Origin: Lacinutrix jangbogonensis
GTDB taxonomy: Bacteria > Bacteroidota > Bacteroidia > Flavobacteriales > Flavobacteriaceae
Reading direction: 5' to 3'
Assembly (NCBI RefSeq): GCF_000797445.1
Contig: NZ_JSWF01000031.1
Span: 1 to 64,000, forward strand
Length of the DNA stretch: 64,000 bases
How positions within the stretch are numbered: the first letter of the stretch is position 1; each line of letters opens with the position of its first letter. A program made the position numbers and the translations under genes. The notes under the pieces were generated by a model that saw only the letters and a list, made by a program, of their open reading frames with translations, did no database searches and had not been told where the DNA came from. This document shows, piece after piece, positions 52,379-62,163 of the stretch.

Positions 52379-53420
52379 TGTATAAATGAATATAGGAATT
52401 TATGGTTTCTTTTTCCGAACTTAATTCAACACGAGTTTTAATAGTATTAGGCAACTTAAGTAATGCTTCGCAAGCAGCTATAAGTTCAGGCTTACCATTA
52501 CATACTTTCCAGTTTTGTGATGGTTTTGCAAGGCCAACATTATAAGAGCCAATATGCATTCCAGAATACAAGGCTTCTAGAAATACAAAACCAAACGATT
52601 CATATTTGCTTGTATGTAATAAAATTTTTGTTTTGGACATATAATTAAGCACCTCTTTTCGATTTAATTTGCCTAATAATTTTATGTTGTTTTGTAAACC
52701 AAGATTTTTAATTTTTGTTTCTAGTGTATTTCGTAATCTACCATCTCCAATAATTTTAATATTGAGGTTCGGTCGTGATTTTGTTAATACTGAAATGATT
52801 TCGATAAAGTCTATATAATTTTTAATGGTGTTCAACGATCCGACCCCTAAAATATCAATTGTGTTTTCTTGTAGTACGGGAAATTCGGCAACATCTAAAT
52901 GCCAAGGAATAATAGTAGATTTTAAATTATAAGTATTCACTAAATCTGCTTGATGGTTTTCGGAAAGCGTAGCGATTTCCGTATTGGAATTGATCAAACT
53001 CTTTGCGTACGAATTTTTAATCGAAGCATCTTGTCCCATTACTGTCACGACATGATTGATACTGTGTTTTTTAGAAAAACGTTCTCCAATCTTGGAACAT
53101 TCGCCAATCCAAAAACTGTGAATTATATCAATTTTTTGCGTTTTATGTAATTTGTTTAATATTCTCAATGCTTTATTCCAGGTCCAAAGTTTCCTCAAAC
53201 GTTTGTTTTTTCCGTTTAGTGGAATCACTTCAATTCCGCACCAATCATATTTTTTTTCCGTAAATGGAAACTGAAATGTAAGCATTGTAAGTCTAGCATC
53301 TGGCAATGCTTTTCTTAAGCTTTTCATATATACTTGCAATGCAGGAATTACGGTAGAATCGTCTTCAAACTTGGCAAAACCTGGTGTTAAAAATACGATA
53401 TGTTGATGTGTTATCTTCAT
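52371..53420 (-). CDS. GT4-family glycosyltransferase (GT-B fold)
   Basis: This 349-residue protein has the N-terminal GT-B half starting with HIVFLTPGFAKFEDDS, a hinge near 190, and the C-terminal donor-binding half with ILGVGSLNTIKNY, IIGDGRLRNTLE and the E-x7-E signature YESFGFVFLEAL near residue 270. It uses a nucleotide sugar in the cytoplasm. The flippase gene overlaps its end, consistent with one glycan-assembly operon. Confidence 0.9.
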   Translation of the reverse strand: MKITHQHIVFLTPGFAKFEDDSTVIPALQVYMKSLRKALPDARLTMLTFQFPFTEKKYDWCGIEVIPLNGKNKRLRKLWTWNKALRILNKLHKTQKIDIIHSFWIGECSKIGERFSKKHSINHVVTVMGQDASIKNSYAKSLINSNTEIATLSENHQADLVNTYNLKSTIIPWHLDVAEFPVLQENTIDILGVGSLNTIKNYIDFIEIISVLTKSRPNLNIKIIGDGRLRNTLETKIKNLGLQNNIKLLGKLNRKEVLNYMSKTKILLHTSKYESFGFVFLEALYSGMHIGSYNVGLAKPSQNWKVCNGKPELIAACEALLKLPNTIKTRVELSSEKETINSYIHLYNE

Positions 53421-53453
53421 GTTTTTCTCATTCCTGCACAGTTGGAAACCTAT

Positions 53454-54296
53454 TTATTTTGCAGTATTCCACTCTACATTTGTAAATACCAAATCTGTTT
53501 CCTTAATTAACTCAGGTTTGCGCTTTAGATCATGAAACGAAATCTGTGTGCCGTCCGTTTTATAAATGTATGTATAAGCTTTTAAATCGTCATACAAATG
53601 TGCAATTTCCTTTTGAATCTTATTTTTAAATAGCGAAAAGCTAAAGATGTTTTCGAGTCGTATCAGCACTTTATTTAGAAAGCTTGAAGGTACATGTTTA
53701 TGATATAAATGTTCGTTTAAAAAACTATAATGAAACGAAACATATAAGGTTGGATATTCCAACTTTTCTATCGCTTTTCCAATAGTTGGCAATATTTTAA
53801 ATTCGGCGCCTTCCACGTCCATTTTTATAAAATCTACTTGTTCAATTCTTTCGTGTTCTAAAAAAGTCAATAGTGAAATGGTTGTTATTTCTAAAGAATT
53901 TTCTAAATCTCTTTTACGAGTTAATATACTACTTGACGATTGGCCATAGGCTTCTCTTGCAGATAATTTAATGTTTTGCTTTTTATTTGAAATGGCGGTC
54001 TTATACGTTTTTATTTTTTTTGCTATGTCTGGGTTTAGCGAAACATTGGTCTCTAATTCTTTGAAACAGATAGGATCGGGATCAAGTGCATGTACTTTTT
54101 GTGCCGTTTTAGCTGCATATAAAGTTAATACACCACTCCAAGAACCGATATCTAAAACTACAGATTTGTCATTTACAAAATAATCAAAAATGGCGAACGT
54201 TTGTGGTTCCCAATCTATAGAGTTTATATGTGTCCAATAGTGTTTGTTCTCTCCAGGATCAATTTTAAACGAATGGTTTTTGAGTTGTATTTGCAT
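53454..54296 (-). CDS. FkbM family methyltransferase
   Basis: This 280-residue protein has motif I SVVLDIGSWSGVLTLYAA near residue 48, HALDPDPICFKELETNV after it, and the FkbM hallmark VDFIKMDVEGAEFKIL near 155. FkbM enzymes O-methylate hydroxyls of sugars or polyketides. Here methyl capping or decoration of the glycan is the likely role. It lies 1 nt after the GNAT gene and 33 nt before the glycosyltransferase gene. Confidence 0.85.
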   Translation of the reverse strand: MQIQLKNHSFKIDPGENKHYWTHINSIDWEPQTFAIFDYFVNDKSVVLDIGSWSGVLTLYAAKTAQKVHALDPDPICFKELETNVSLNPDIAKKIKTYKTAISNKKQNIKLSAREAYGQSSSSILTRKRDLENSLEITTISLLTFLEHERIEQVDFIKMDVEGAEFKILPTIGKAIEKLEYPTLYVSFHYSFLNEHLYHKHVPSSFLNKVLIRLENIFSFSLFKNKIQKEIAHLYDDLKAYTYIYKTDGTQISFHDLKRKPELIKETDLVFTNVEWNTAK

Positions 54297-54297
54297 G

Positions 54298-55224
54298 CTA
54301 AAAGGTGTCTAAATCTGAGTAGTTAAAAATAAAGTCTTTTAAATTAATTTCTGAATCAAAATCTAAATAACCAACGAGCCAAGATTCTTTAGAAGCAACA
54401 ATTGTTTGTAATTGTGAAGCAATTATAGAAGCTGGATCTACTTGAAATAAAAACTCTGTAATACCCAACAAGAATGCTTTTCGTTTTAATTTTTTAATCG
54501 CTTTTTGTAATGCCAATTCCGAAACGGCATAAGATAATCCAACATGCATAATGGCCTGAATTTTAACCCAAAATACACAACCTTCTATTTCAATACAATA
54601 ATGACTTTTAAAACTATTTTTATAATTAATAAGTTGAGGAGTAAATACTTGCCTAAACTTATCTTTGTGATCTATTGATAATTTTTCAAGTGCATTTTGA
54701 GAGATTTTTTTATTGAAAAATAATGAGTAAATACCATTCCAATGGAGTTTATTAATCACTTTAGCAATTGGAAGTGTGCTTACTTTTATATGAAACCGTT
54801 TCAAAGGGATATGTTCTTTCCAACCTAATTTTTTGGTGCTGAAATAGGTGTTTTCACTATGAAAAGCATATACATATTTCATGTTGTTTTCTTCCATAAT
54901 TTCATACGCAAGTTTTGCTAATTGATAATGTAATCCTTTGCGTTGATGTGCTGCCAATGTATAAGAATCACAAGCATGCGCAACGTAAACTTCACGTTCA
55001 TTATTTGCGAATTTTTGTGGAAGCGCTCCATAAAAAGCGACGGGAATTTTATCATAATATGCAATGCTACAAATGTATTCGATACCTAAATAGGAGGTGT
55101 CGTATTTGTTTTCCAAATAGTGTAGCGTAACCTTTTTTTTGAAGACTTTCCAGAACAATTCTTTTACTGCAGGAAAATCACTTTTTTCAAGGCGTTTTAG
55201 TTGGTATTTGTCTTTGTAAAGCAT
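54298..55224 (-). CDS. GNAT family N-acyltransferase
   Basis: This 308-residue protein has an N-terminal GNAT core: VAHACDSYTLAAHQRKGLHYQLAKLAYEIMEENN near residues 72-105 carries the acetyl-CoA pyrophosphate-binding R-K-G-L-H-Y-Q-L segment. A C-terminal domain of 130 residues without recognised motif follows. It may N-acylate an amino sugar of the glycan. It is 5 nt from the polysaccharide deacetylase gene, which could expose the amino group it modifies; that pairing is inference. Confidence 0.75.
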   Translation of the reverse strand: MLYKDKYQLKRLEKSDFPAVKELFWKVFKKKVTLHYLENKYDTSYLGIEYICSIAYYDKIPVAFYGALPQKFANNEREVYVAHACDSYTLAAHQRKGLHYQLAKLAYEIMEENNMKYVYAFHSENTYFSTKKLGWKEHIPLKRFHIKVSTLPIAKVINKLHWNGIYSLFFNKKISQNALEKLSIDHKDKFRQVFTPQLINYKNSFKSHYCIEIEGCVFWVKIQAIMHVGLSYAVSELALQKAIKKLKRKAFLLGITEFLFQVDPASIIASQLQTIVASKESWLVGYLDFDSEINLKDFIFNYSDLDTF

Positions 55225-55229
55225 CAGTT

Positions 55230-56219
55230 TTAATAGTAAGTACCTTTTAGTAAATATGCTAATTGTTGCTCCATAGATATGTAAGGGTTCATTACAAATC
55301 TATTTTTTAAAGCTTCGTTGTTTTCGTCTTGCTTAGAATTATAATCGCATAATAATATTTTTTTAAAGCCTATATCTTCACAATATTTTACAATATCATC
55401 ATTATAATAACCAAAAGGAAATGCAAACTCTAAAATTGGTTGTTCGCAAATAGTTTCTAGATGTTCTTTACTGTATAAAATTTCTTGTTTTGCATTATCA
55501 AGCGAAATATTTATTAAACTCATGTGAGTTTCACCATGAGCTCCAATTGTAAATAATGAATGATTGGAAATTTCTTTTATTTTTTCATTACTTATTAGTT
55601 TCCAATAATCTTCTAAACCACTCTTGTTTTTAAGTTTTTGCCAATCGTCTTTAAAAATTTCAAATAGATTTTTTATTTCTTTGTATGTAATTGTTTTAGA
55701 TATTGATTTTAAAGAAACACCGTTAAAAACGAATTCATTTTTTTTGTTTTTAGAATATAGATTGTCTTGAAAAATCACATTATTTTTTTTGGTGTGAAAA
55801 GAAACTAAATCTAGAAAGTCTGGCCATAAATATTTTGCCTTAGCTTGTATTGTTGTAATATAAAAACTGGCAGGAGTAGTGTGTTTCTTTAGAATAGGTA
55901 AAGCATATTTGTAATTGTTGAAATAACCATCATCGAAAGTTATGGCAATGTTTAAAGTGTCTCTTTTAAACTTTTTAGCATAATAATCATCCAGTGAAAT
56001 TACATTATAATTCTTGTTTATATATTCAATAAATTTTTCAAAATATACTTTTGAAAAAAAGCGACTATTATAACCAGTTTCTCCCGTACTATCTATTCCA
56101 TGAAATACTAAAATGCGTTCACCATAGCGATTTTTTAATAATTTTTTTTTAAATCCAATATTAAACAACACCGTGTTTAAAAGTAACCTTAATCGATATT
56201 TAATGCGTAACCATAACAT
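55230..56219 (-). CDS. Polysaccharide deacetylase (NodB domain) family protein
   Basis: This 329-residue protein has the NodB motif 1 IAITFDDGYFNNY near residue 92 (catalytic Asp and metal Asp) and GAHGETHMSL near 223 supplying the His-x3-His-type metal site; FAFPFGYYND near 262 is motif 3. No clear signal peptide is seen, only a basic, partly hydrophobic start. Expected chemistry is removal of N- or O-acetyl from a glycan. It sits between GT-C and GNAT genes with 5-nt gaps. Confidence 0.85.
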   Translation of the reverse strand: MLWLRIKYRLRLLLNTVLFNIGFKKKLLKNRYGERILVFHGIDSTGETGYNSRFFSKVYFEKFIEYINKNYNVISLDDYYAKKFKRDTLNIAITFDDGYFNNYKYALPILKKHTTPASFYITTIQAKAKYLWPDFLDLVSFHTKKNNVIFQDNLYSKNKKNEFVFNGVSLKSISKTITYKEIKNLFEIFKDDWQKLKNKSGLEDYWKLISNEKIKEISNHSLFTIGAHGETHMSLINISLDNAKQEILYSKEHLETICEQPILEFAFPFGYYNDDIVKYCEDIGFKKILLCDYNSKQDENNEALKNRFVMNPYISMEQQLAYLLKGTYY

Positions 56220-56224
56220 AAATA

Positions 56225-57661
56225 CTATTTTTTTGATTCAATTTTATATAACTTCCAACCTTTTGGGTGTGTATCTAATATTTTTAAATTATAGTTGTCT
56301 TCAATAAATTCCCAGTTTAACATTGGGTTTTTATCTTTCCATTGAAACCTATATCGTAAGGGATCAAACAGAATTAAATCACCAGTGTTGTAGTTTTTAT
56401 AAAGGTCTACAAACATGTTTTTATATTCAAAATTGAGTCCACGACCTTTAATTGCTAAATCGAGGTCAAAACTATAGAGTGTATGTTCTTGATAGGGCTC
56501 CAATAGGTCCACAATTTCTTTTTCAATAAGAGTACGAGAATAGACTTGATGAAATGTAGCAATCCAAAAGCAAAGTTGTGCAATGATACTTATAATGGTG
56601 AATGGAATAATAAATTTTTGAACGTATTTTTTTTTAGTCACACTTAAAAAAGCAGGAAATAAGAATATTAAAACTAATGGAAAAACCAATCCAAGAATAC
56701 GCGAATTTTGAAAAGGTATTCCAGCAAGAAAAAACACATAAAGTCCAATAGAAGCGCATAATATTTTTTGAGGAAACGAAAAAAGATATTTGCGTTCTTT
56801 TAAGCTTATTAAGCTTAAAAGAACGCCTATAAAAATAAACCCGGGATGAAAAAACACATAAAAGGTATAGACTAAATTAGGGAGAAGATAGCTTTGTGTT
56901 CCATCTGCGGTTGTATAGCTTGCTTTAAAATAATTTAAAAAAGACCAGACCTTTAAAAAGTAATTAGATGTGACTTCAAATAGGGCATTCCATTGAAAAA
57001 TAATAAAAGGAACTACTACTAAAAAACTTAAACAAATAGCTGTAATAAATTGATAAACAGATTTTCTTTTTATTACTAAATAAAGGGAATATAATATGAT
57101 TGGAAGTGTAATAAATAACGAAGCATATCTTGTCATTAATGCACAAGTAGCAAAAACAAATAGCGGTACAATACTTGTTTTTTTATAGTAAGATTTAAAA
57201 AAGAAATAAAAGGTTAATACTACAAATGCCATAGCTGTTGCATCAGACATAACAATGAGACCCATTTTTAAAAGAAATGGACAAAAAACAGCAAAAACAA
57301 AAACGTACAAAAAGCTAAATGGTGCTTTAGGATATAGCAGACGAATACTTTTTAAAATGTAAATACAAGCTGTAGAAAAACTTAAACAACTTATTAATTG
57401 TAACCCTAATGGAGTGCTTCCAAAAATAAAACCAATTAAACTGCCAAACACAGGATATAGTACCGGCCAATAATAATTTCCGGGATGTGTGCCTTCTACA
57501 ATGTAGTTTTGAATGGCATTTGTATAGCGTAAATACTCATAAGAATCTTGTCCGTAAAGGCCATCAAAACCTAATAATCTTAAGATTAATAAAAATAATA
57601 AAGGAACAGCTATTAATGTTAGATAGTTGTATTTAGAAGTGAAGAATTTATATAATTCCAA
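56225..57661 (-). CDS. GT39-like (GT-C) membrane glycosyltransferase
   Basis: This 478-residue protein has about 11-12 helices. The first loop has FDGLYGQDSYEYLRYTNAI near residues 33-51, with the acidic motif of GT39 enzymes, and the soluble C-terminal tail ends at LDTHPKGWKLYKIESKK. It is predicted to transfer a sugar from a lipid-phosphate donor on the periplasmic side. It heads a minus-strand run of six genes (GT-C, deacetylase, GNAT, FkbM, GT4, flippase), most separated by less than 10 nt. Confidence 0.8.
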   Translation of the reverse strand: MELYKFFTSKYNYLTLIAVPLLFLLILRLLGFDGLYGQDSYEYLRYTNAIQNYIVEGTHPGNYYWPVLYPVFGSLIGFIFGSTPLGLQLISCLSFSTACIYILKSIRLLYPKAPFSFLYVFVFAVFCPFLLKMGLIVMSDATAMAFVVLTFYFFFKSYYKKTSIVPLFVFATCALMTRYASLFITLPIILYSLYLVIKRKSVYQFITAICLSFLVVVPFIIFQWNALFEVTSNYFLKVWSFLNYFKASYTTADGTQSYLLPNLVYTFYVFFHPGFIFIGVLLSLISLKERKYLFSFPQKILCASIGLYVFFLAGIPFQNSRILGLVFPLVLIFLFPAFLSVTKKKYVQKFIIPFTIISIIAQLCFWIATFHQVYSRTLIEKEIVDLLEPYQEHTLYSFDLDLAIKGRGLNFEYKNMFVDLYKNYNTGDLILFDPLRYRFQWKDKNPMLNWEFIEDNYNLKILDTHPKGWKLYKIESKK

Positions 57662-57717
57662 TTGTTTTTTTTTAGCTTATATAAATATAGTTTTAATATT
57701 GCTTAGGATAAAAAAAT

Positions 57718-57725
57718 TACCTTTG
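57718..57725 (+). promoter_or_regulatory. Candidate promoter -7 element before the GT2 gene
   Basis: TACCTTTG fits TAnnTTTG and has a TTG about 17 nt upstream (near 57699). It lies 35 nt before the ATG at 57761. Confidence 0.4.
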
Positions 57726-57760
57726 TTTTTATATTTTAAAAAAGCTAAGAAGTAATAGAT

Positions 57761-58501
57761 ATGATTAATACTAAAAAAGTTGTAGTAGTACTTCCTGCTT
57801 ATAATGCCTCAGAAACTTTACAAAAAACATACGAAGAAATACCGTTCGATATTGTGGATGAAGTTGTTTTGGTAGATGACAATAGCTTAGACGCGACACT
57901 TAAAGTTGCCAAAGTATTAGGTATTAAACATATTTTAAAACACGATGAAAATAAAGGGTATGGCGCGAATCAAAAAAGTTGCTATAAAAAGGCGTTATCG
58001 CTAAATGCAGATGTTGTAATAATGCTGCATCCAGATTATCAATACACACCTAAATTAATTCATTCTATGGCATATTTAATTGCAAATGAAGTCTATCCTG
58101 TTGTTATGGGATCACGCATTTTAGGAAAAGGCGCATTAAATGGTGGTATGCCAATGTATAAATATATAGCTAATCGTTTTTTAACTTTATTTCAAAACAT
58201 TTTAATTGGTCAAAAACTATCCGAATACCATTCTGGATTTCGAGCGTTTTCTAAGGAGGTCTTAAATGTGATTTCTTTAGAGCATAATTCAGATGATTTT
58301 ATTTTCGATAATCAAATGTTATGTCAGATTTTTAATAAAGGTTTTGAAATTGCAGAAATCACATGTCCTACCAAATATTCTAGTGAAAGTTCATCAATTA
58401 ATTTTCAACGCAGTGTTATTTATGGGGTAGGTGTAATAGAAGTTTCAATTCAATATTTTTTGCACAAAAAGAAAATAAAGACTTTCCAAATATTTAATTA
58501 G
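57761..58501 (+). CDS. GT2-family glycosyltransferase (dolichyl-phosphate-mannose-synthase-like)
   Basis: This 246-residue GT-A protein has VVVVLPAYNASETL at residues 7-20, the first Asp pair VLVDDNS near 44, and HDENKGYGANQKSCY near 65. HPDYQY near residue 92 stands at the DxD position, and GFRAFSKEV lies near 159. No membrane helix is evident. DPM-synthase-like enzymes load a sugar onto a polyprenyl phosphate, which would supply the two GT-C enzymes nearby. The radical SAM gene follows after 28 nt, with its own candidate promoter. Confidence 0.85.
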   Translation: MINTKKVVVVLPAYNASETLQKTYEEIPFDIVDEVVLVDDNSLDATLKVAKVLGIKHILKHDENKGYGANQKSCYKKALSLNADVVIMLHPDYQYTPKLIHSMAYLIANEVYPVVMGSRILGKGALNGGMPMYKYIANRFLTLFQNILIGQKLSEYHSGFRAFSKEVLNVISLEHNSDDFIFDNQMLCQIFNKGFEIAEITCPTKYSSESSSINFQRSVIYGVGVIEVSIQYFLHKKKIKTFQIFN

Positions 58502-58505
58502 TAAG

Positions 58506-58513
58506 TATATTTG
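58506..58513 (+). promoter_or_regulatory. Candidate -7 element before B12-binding radical SAM gene 2
   Basis: TATATTTG matches TAnnTTTG exactly and lies 16 nt before the ATG at 58530. The -33 partner would fall inside the end of the GT2 gene and is not clear. Confidence 0.4.
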
Positions 58514-58529
58514 TACAGAACCATTCGCT

Positions 58530-59948
58530 ATGAAAAGACTCAAAATACTCCTTTACAACCCAGTAGCTGTTTTTTATGATATGCCATTAGCTTTGTTAGC
58601 TATTGGTTCTATTTTGGATCCAAAAAAATATGAAGTCATTATTGTTGATGGTCGTATTGAAGAAGATCCAATAAAAGTCATTAAAGAACATGTTAATGAA
58701 GCCATCTGTTTTGGAGTAACTTCATTAACTGGTAGACCAATAAGAAATGCCTTAGATGTAACGCAAGCGGTTAGAAATCTAAGACAAGACATTCCTATTA
58801 TTTGGGGTGGATGGCATACTTCTTTATTTCCAGAGCAAACATTAATAGATGAGTTGTGTATAGATGTTACTGTTCAGGGACAAGGAGAAGACACGTTCAA
58901 AGAGCTTGTTGAAACATTTGAATCAGACAAAGATTTATCTAAAGTAAAAGGTATTTGCTATAGAAGTAATACTGGAGAGATAATAAAAAATCCACCACGA
59001 ACCATTGTTAAAATGGATGCTTTTTCTGAAGTTAATTATGATTTAATTGATGTAGAAAAATATTTTAAAAAAAAGGGGAGACGACAACTAGATTACATAT
59101 CCTCTACAGGATGTTTTTTTAGATGTAGTTTCTGTGCAGACCCATTTGTTTATAATAGAAAATGGACTGCTATTTCGCCAGAAATAATGGTAAATAAGTT
59201 AGAGGAACTTTATAATAAATATAATTTTACCGATGTTAACTTACAAGATGAAACCTATTTCACTTATAGAGATAGAGTTATTGAAATTTCAGAATTAATT
59301 ATTGAGAAAAAATTAAAATTTACTTGGGCAGCAACTATGCGTGCCGATCAAGGATCTAGATTAAGTATAGAAGACTTTCAGATTTGTAAAGATTCAGGAT
59401 TACGTCGTTTACTCATTGGAGTAGAGTCGGGCTCGCAAGAAATGATGGATTGGTTAAAAAAGGACATTAAACTAGAGCAAGTTTTTATGTGTGCAGAACG
59501 CTGTAGAGATATAGGTATTGCAGTTCAGTTTCCTTTCATTGTTGGCTTTCCTGAGGAATCGGATAAAAGTATAGTGGAAACGGTGAAAGTAGCGCATCAA
59601 TTAAACAGCATGCATCCTAATTTCCAAACACCAATATTTTATTTTAAACCTTATCCTGGTACTAAAATTACTGATGATGTTGTAAAAAAAGGTTACAAAC
59701 TCCCTGAAACCATTCAGGACTGGGCAGACTTTGATTTTGTAGGGTCAGTAGGACCATGGGTGAGTGATGAAAAATATGATTTCTTTGAAAAGTTTAAATT
59801 TTATATGAAGTTTGGTTACTCTAAACAAAAATCTATATATATGCCACTGCAACTCATAGCGAAGTTAAGATGTAAGTATAAGTTTTTTAGTTTCCCTGTT
59901 GAAAAGAAAATAGTAGATACGTTTTTTAAGAAACAAGAACTAGCATAA
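58530..59948 (+). CDS. B12-binding radical SAM protein 2
   Basis: This 472-residue protein has a B12-binding-type Rossmann domain at residues 1-140 (PLALLAIGSILDPKKYEVIIVDGR, then IIWGGWHTSLFPEQ, then GQGEDTFKELVE), the cluster motif CFFRCSFC (Cys195, 199, 202) and LIGVESGSQEMMDWLKKD near 296. The reaction is unknown; C-methylation or carbon-skeleton chemistry on a lipid or sugar is typical of relatives. It converges with the SGNH gene at 59956. Confidence 0.85.
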   Translation: MKRLKILLYNPVAVFYDMPLALLAIGSILDPKKYEVIIVDGRIEEDPIKVIKEHVNEAICFGVTSLTGRPIRNALDVTQAVRNLRQDIPIIWGGWHTSLFPEQTLIDELCIDVTVQGQGEDTFKELVETFESDKDLSKVKGICYRSNTGEIIKNPPRTIVKMDAFSEVNYDLIDVEKYFKKKGRRQLDYISSTGCFFRCSFCADPFVYNRKWTAISPEIMVNKLEELYNKYNFTDVNLQDETYFTYRDRVIEISELIIEKKLKFTWAATMRADQGSRLSIEDFQICKDSGLRRLLIGVESGSQEMMDWLKKDIKLEQVFMCAERCRDIGIAVQFPFIVGFPEESDKSIVETVKVAHQLNSMHPNFQTPIFYFKPYPGTKITDDVVKKGYKLPETIQDWADFDFVGSVGPWVSDEKYDFFEKFKFYMKFGYSKQKSIYMPLQLIAKLRCKYKFFSFPVEKKIVDTFFKKQELA

Positions 59949-59955
59949 TCGAGAT

Positions 59956-61074
59956 CTACTGTTTTAGTTTCGTTTTTAAAAATTGAGAAATCTGATTAGA
60001 AGTTAATTCTGCTCCAGATTCGTTAAAATGAAAATCGTCGTAAAAAGATGCTGTAGTTTTAGGAAGCTTTAAATCTATGTACGATATATTGTTTTGATCG
60101 CAAACCGTTTTTAAACGGTCATTAAAAATTTCCATACCAGTATATAAGGCTTCTGTACTATAAAAAGCTTCGTTATTTGGAAACCCACTTGTTACAATTA
60201 AATCTTCATATTTTTGTTCTAAATCAGGCTTCCACATGGTAGCTTGCATTACAAAAATGAGCTTGATTTTCTGTTGCTTTGCTTGCTTTATAAGTGCGTT
60301 AATATTGGCTTCATAATGATTAAGGCCAGCTATTAAATCTGGCAATTCTTCAATAATTTTAGATTGCTTCTTTAGAGCTTTAATATCCATTACCGTTTTT
60401 GTTAAATGGTCTTTATGGTTAAAATAGAAAAGGATATTTTTCTTTGCTCTTTTTGCTAATTTATGCAATGTAAATTGTTTATAAAAAGGAAGATAATCGT
60501 CTGGAATATGTTGAAAAGCAATTTGCTTTAAATTTTCATAAGGAGAATTTACATATCTATCAGCAGAAATTAGATACCCAACAAAATCGTTAACACCTTG
60601 CATAATTATAACCGTTTTTACATCGTTTAGCTCAGGCTTTTTTAAAATATGTTCAAACTGTAACACATGATGATTACTACTGTTTCCTGGTCTTCCAAAA
60701 TTCCCAACCCAATAGGAGTCACCTAATTTTTTTTCTAATAGTGCTGGCCAAGTTTTTGATTGTGTTAATGCGAAACAAGCGGTTGTACTTCCGCCAAAAG
60801 CTACAATTTTGTGTGATGCATCCTTATAATTTGAAATTGATCTTGCGCCTAATTCATCATATAATACTTCAGAGTCTTGATGAATTCCAGTAATTTCATT
60901 CGAGTTAATTTTCCATGTAAAACCAGAATTTGGTGTTCCTGTGTAATAATCATCTGGAAAAATTTGAAGCATTGAAAGCGTAATTTCGGCGAGAATTAAA
61001 ACAATAAAAGTTACTATTCCAGAGATGGCTAGTTTTTTAAAGATATTTTTGGTTTTTTTCGGGTTTTTATTCAT
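59956..61074 (-). CDS. Membrane-anchored SGNH-hydrolase-like protein 7
   Basis: This 372-residue protein has an anchor near 14-34, block I AFGGSTTACFAL near 92 (Gly-Gly-Ser form), NFGRPGNSSNHHV near 125, and YDDFHFNESGAE near residue 350 for the Asp/His pair. It is a tandem paralogue of the next gene upstream, overlapping it by 8 nt. Compared with the 38805/39990 pair it belongs to another subgroup of the same fold. Confidence 0.7.
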   Translation of the reverse strand: MNKNPKKTKNIFKKLAISGIVTFIVLILAEITLSMLQIFPDDYYTGTPNSGFTWKINSNEITGIHQDSEVLYDELGARSISNYKDASHKIVAFGGSTTACFALTQSKTWPALLEKKLGDSYWVGNFGRPGNSSNHHVLQFEHILKKPELNDVKTVIIMQGVNDFVGYLISADRYVNSPYENLKQIAFQHIPDDYLPFYKQFTLHKLAKRAKKNILFYFNHKDHLTKTVMDIKALKKQSKIIEELPDLIAGLNHYEANINALIKQAKQQKIKLIFVMQATMWKPDLEQKYEDLIVTSGFPNNEAFYSTEALYTGMEIFNDRLKTVCDQNNISYIDLKLPKTTASFYDDFHFNESGAELTSNQISQFLKTKLKQ

Positions 61075-62158
61075 CAGTTGATACTTTATTGTTTAGTTTT
61101 AAAAAGTTATGGGCTTTTGTTGCTACCACTTCGGCACCAAATTCATTAAAGTGCATATCGTCATAAAATATAGTTTGATTTTTTGGTAATTGTAAATCAA
61201 TCACAGGGATATTATACTCATTACAAACGGTCATTAATCGTTTATTGAAAACAGTCATAATTTTATTTAAAGCTTCACCTGTATATAGGGGTGTTTTGTT
61301 ATAATGCGATCGTGCTGCAAGTAAGGTTTTGTGTTTATCTGGTAAGTTTTTTTGCCAAAGTGTAGGCTGTGTAATAAAAATTATTGTAATATTTCTTGCT
61401 TGAGCTTCTTTTATTATCTTTTTTAAATTATGTTCATAATGCTCTAAACCTTTGGTTAAATCCGGAAGTTTAGTATTAGGTTCTATCTGGCTCTCAAACT
61501 TTTCTAAATAATCTAGAGGTCTCCTATTCTGAGTGTAAAAGAGGCTTCTCTGTTTTGCTAGTTTTGCAAGTTTATATAAGTCTAGACTTTTTAGAAAAGG
61601 TAATTCAGAATTTGGAATATGCCCAAAAGCACTTTTTTTAACTGCTAGGTCTGGCATGTTCATATATTTATCTTGAGAGATTAAATAGCCTCGGCAATCA
61701 TTTACACCAACTAACATTAATACTATTTTTGTGTCTCTTAATTCAGGTTTATCAAGAATATGTTTAAATTGAAATACATGATGGTTACTACTATTTCCAC
61801 TTCTGGCAAAATTACCTACCCAATAAGAATCCCCTAATTTTTTATCAAGTAAGGCTGTCCAAGTTTTTTCTTGACTCAATGCAGAGTAAACTGTCGTACT
61901 ACCGCCTATAGCGACAATTTTATGAGTAGCTTTTGAGTAATCTGAAACAGAACGCGAACCCAAAACATCGAATGCAATTTCGTAAGCTCCTGAAAATCCA
62001 TCTATTTTACTTGGATTTTTACTATATTTTTTGGTAAAATTTGGTGTGTTGGTATAATAATCATTCGGGAAAATATTAAATAATGACAATGCAAATTCCA
62101 CTATAATAAGAATGATTACTTTAGAAATAGTGTAGTATATTATTTTTTTACCTAACAT
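61067..62158 (-). CDS. Membrane-anchored SGNH-hydrolase-like protein 8
   Basis: About 363 residues from the ATG at 62158, which begins the anchor directly (MLGKKIIYYTISKVIILIIV); a frame from 62188 overlaps the methyltransferase gene more. Block I is AIGGSTTVYSAL, followed by NFARSGNSSNHHV and YDDMHFNEFGAE. It shares most motifs with the gene at 59956. It starts within the last codons of the methyltransferase gene, so the two are coupled. Confidence 0.7.
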   Translation of the reverse strand: MLGKKIIYYTISKVIILIIVEFALSLFNIFPNDYYTNTPNFTKKYSKNPSKIDGFSGAYEIAFDVLGSRSVSDYSKATHKIVAIGGSTTVYSALSQEKTWTALLDKKLGDSYWVGNFARSGNSSNHHVFQFKHILDKPELRDTKIVLMLVGVNDCRGYLISQDKYMNMPDLAVKKSAFGHIPNSELPFLKSLDLYKLAKLAKQRSLFYTQNRRPLDYLEKFESQIEPNTKLPDLTKGLEHYEHNLKKIIKEAQARNITIIFITQPTLWQKNLPDKHKTLLAARSHYNKTPLYTGEALNKIMTVFNKRLMTVCNEYNIPVIDLQLPKNQTIFYDDMHFNEFGAEVVATKAHNFLKLNNKVSTDE

Positions 62159-62163
62159 TTTGA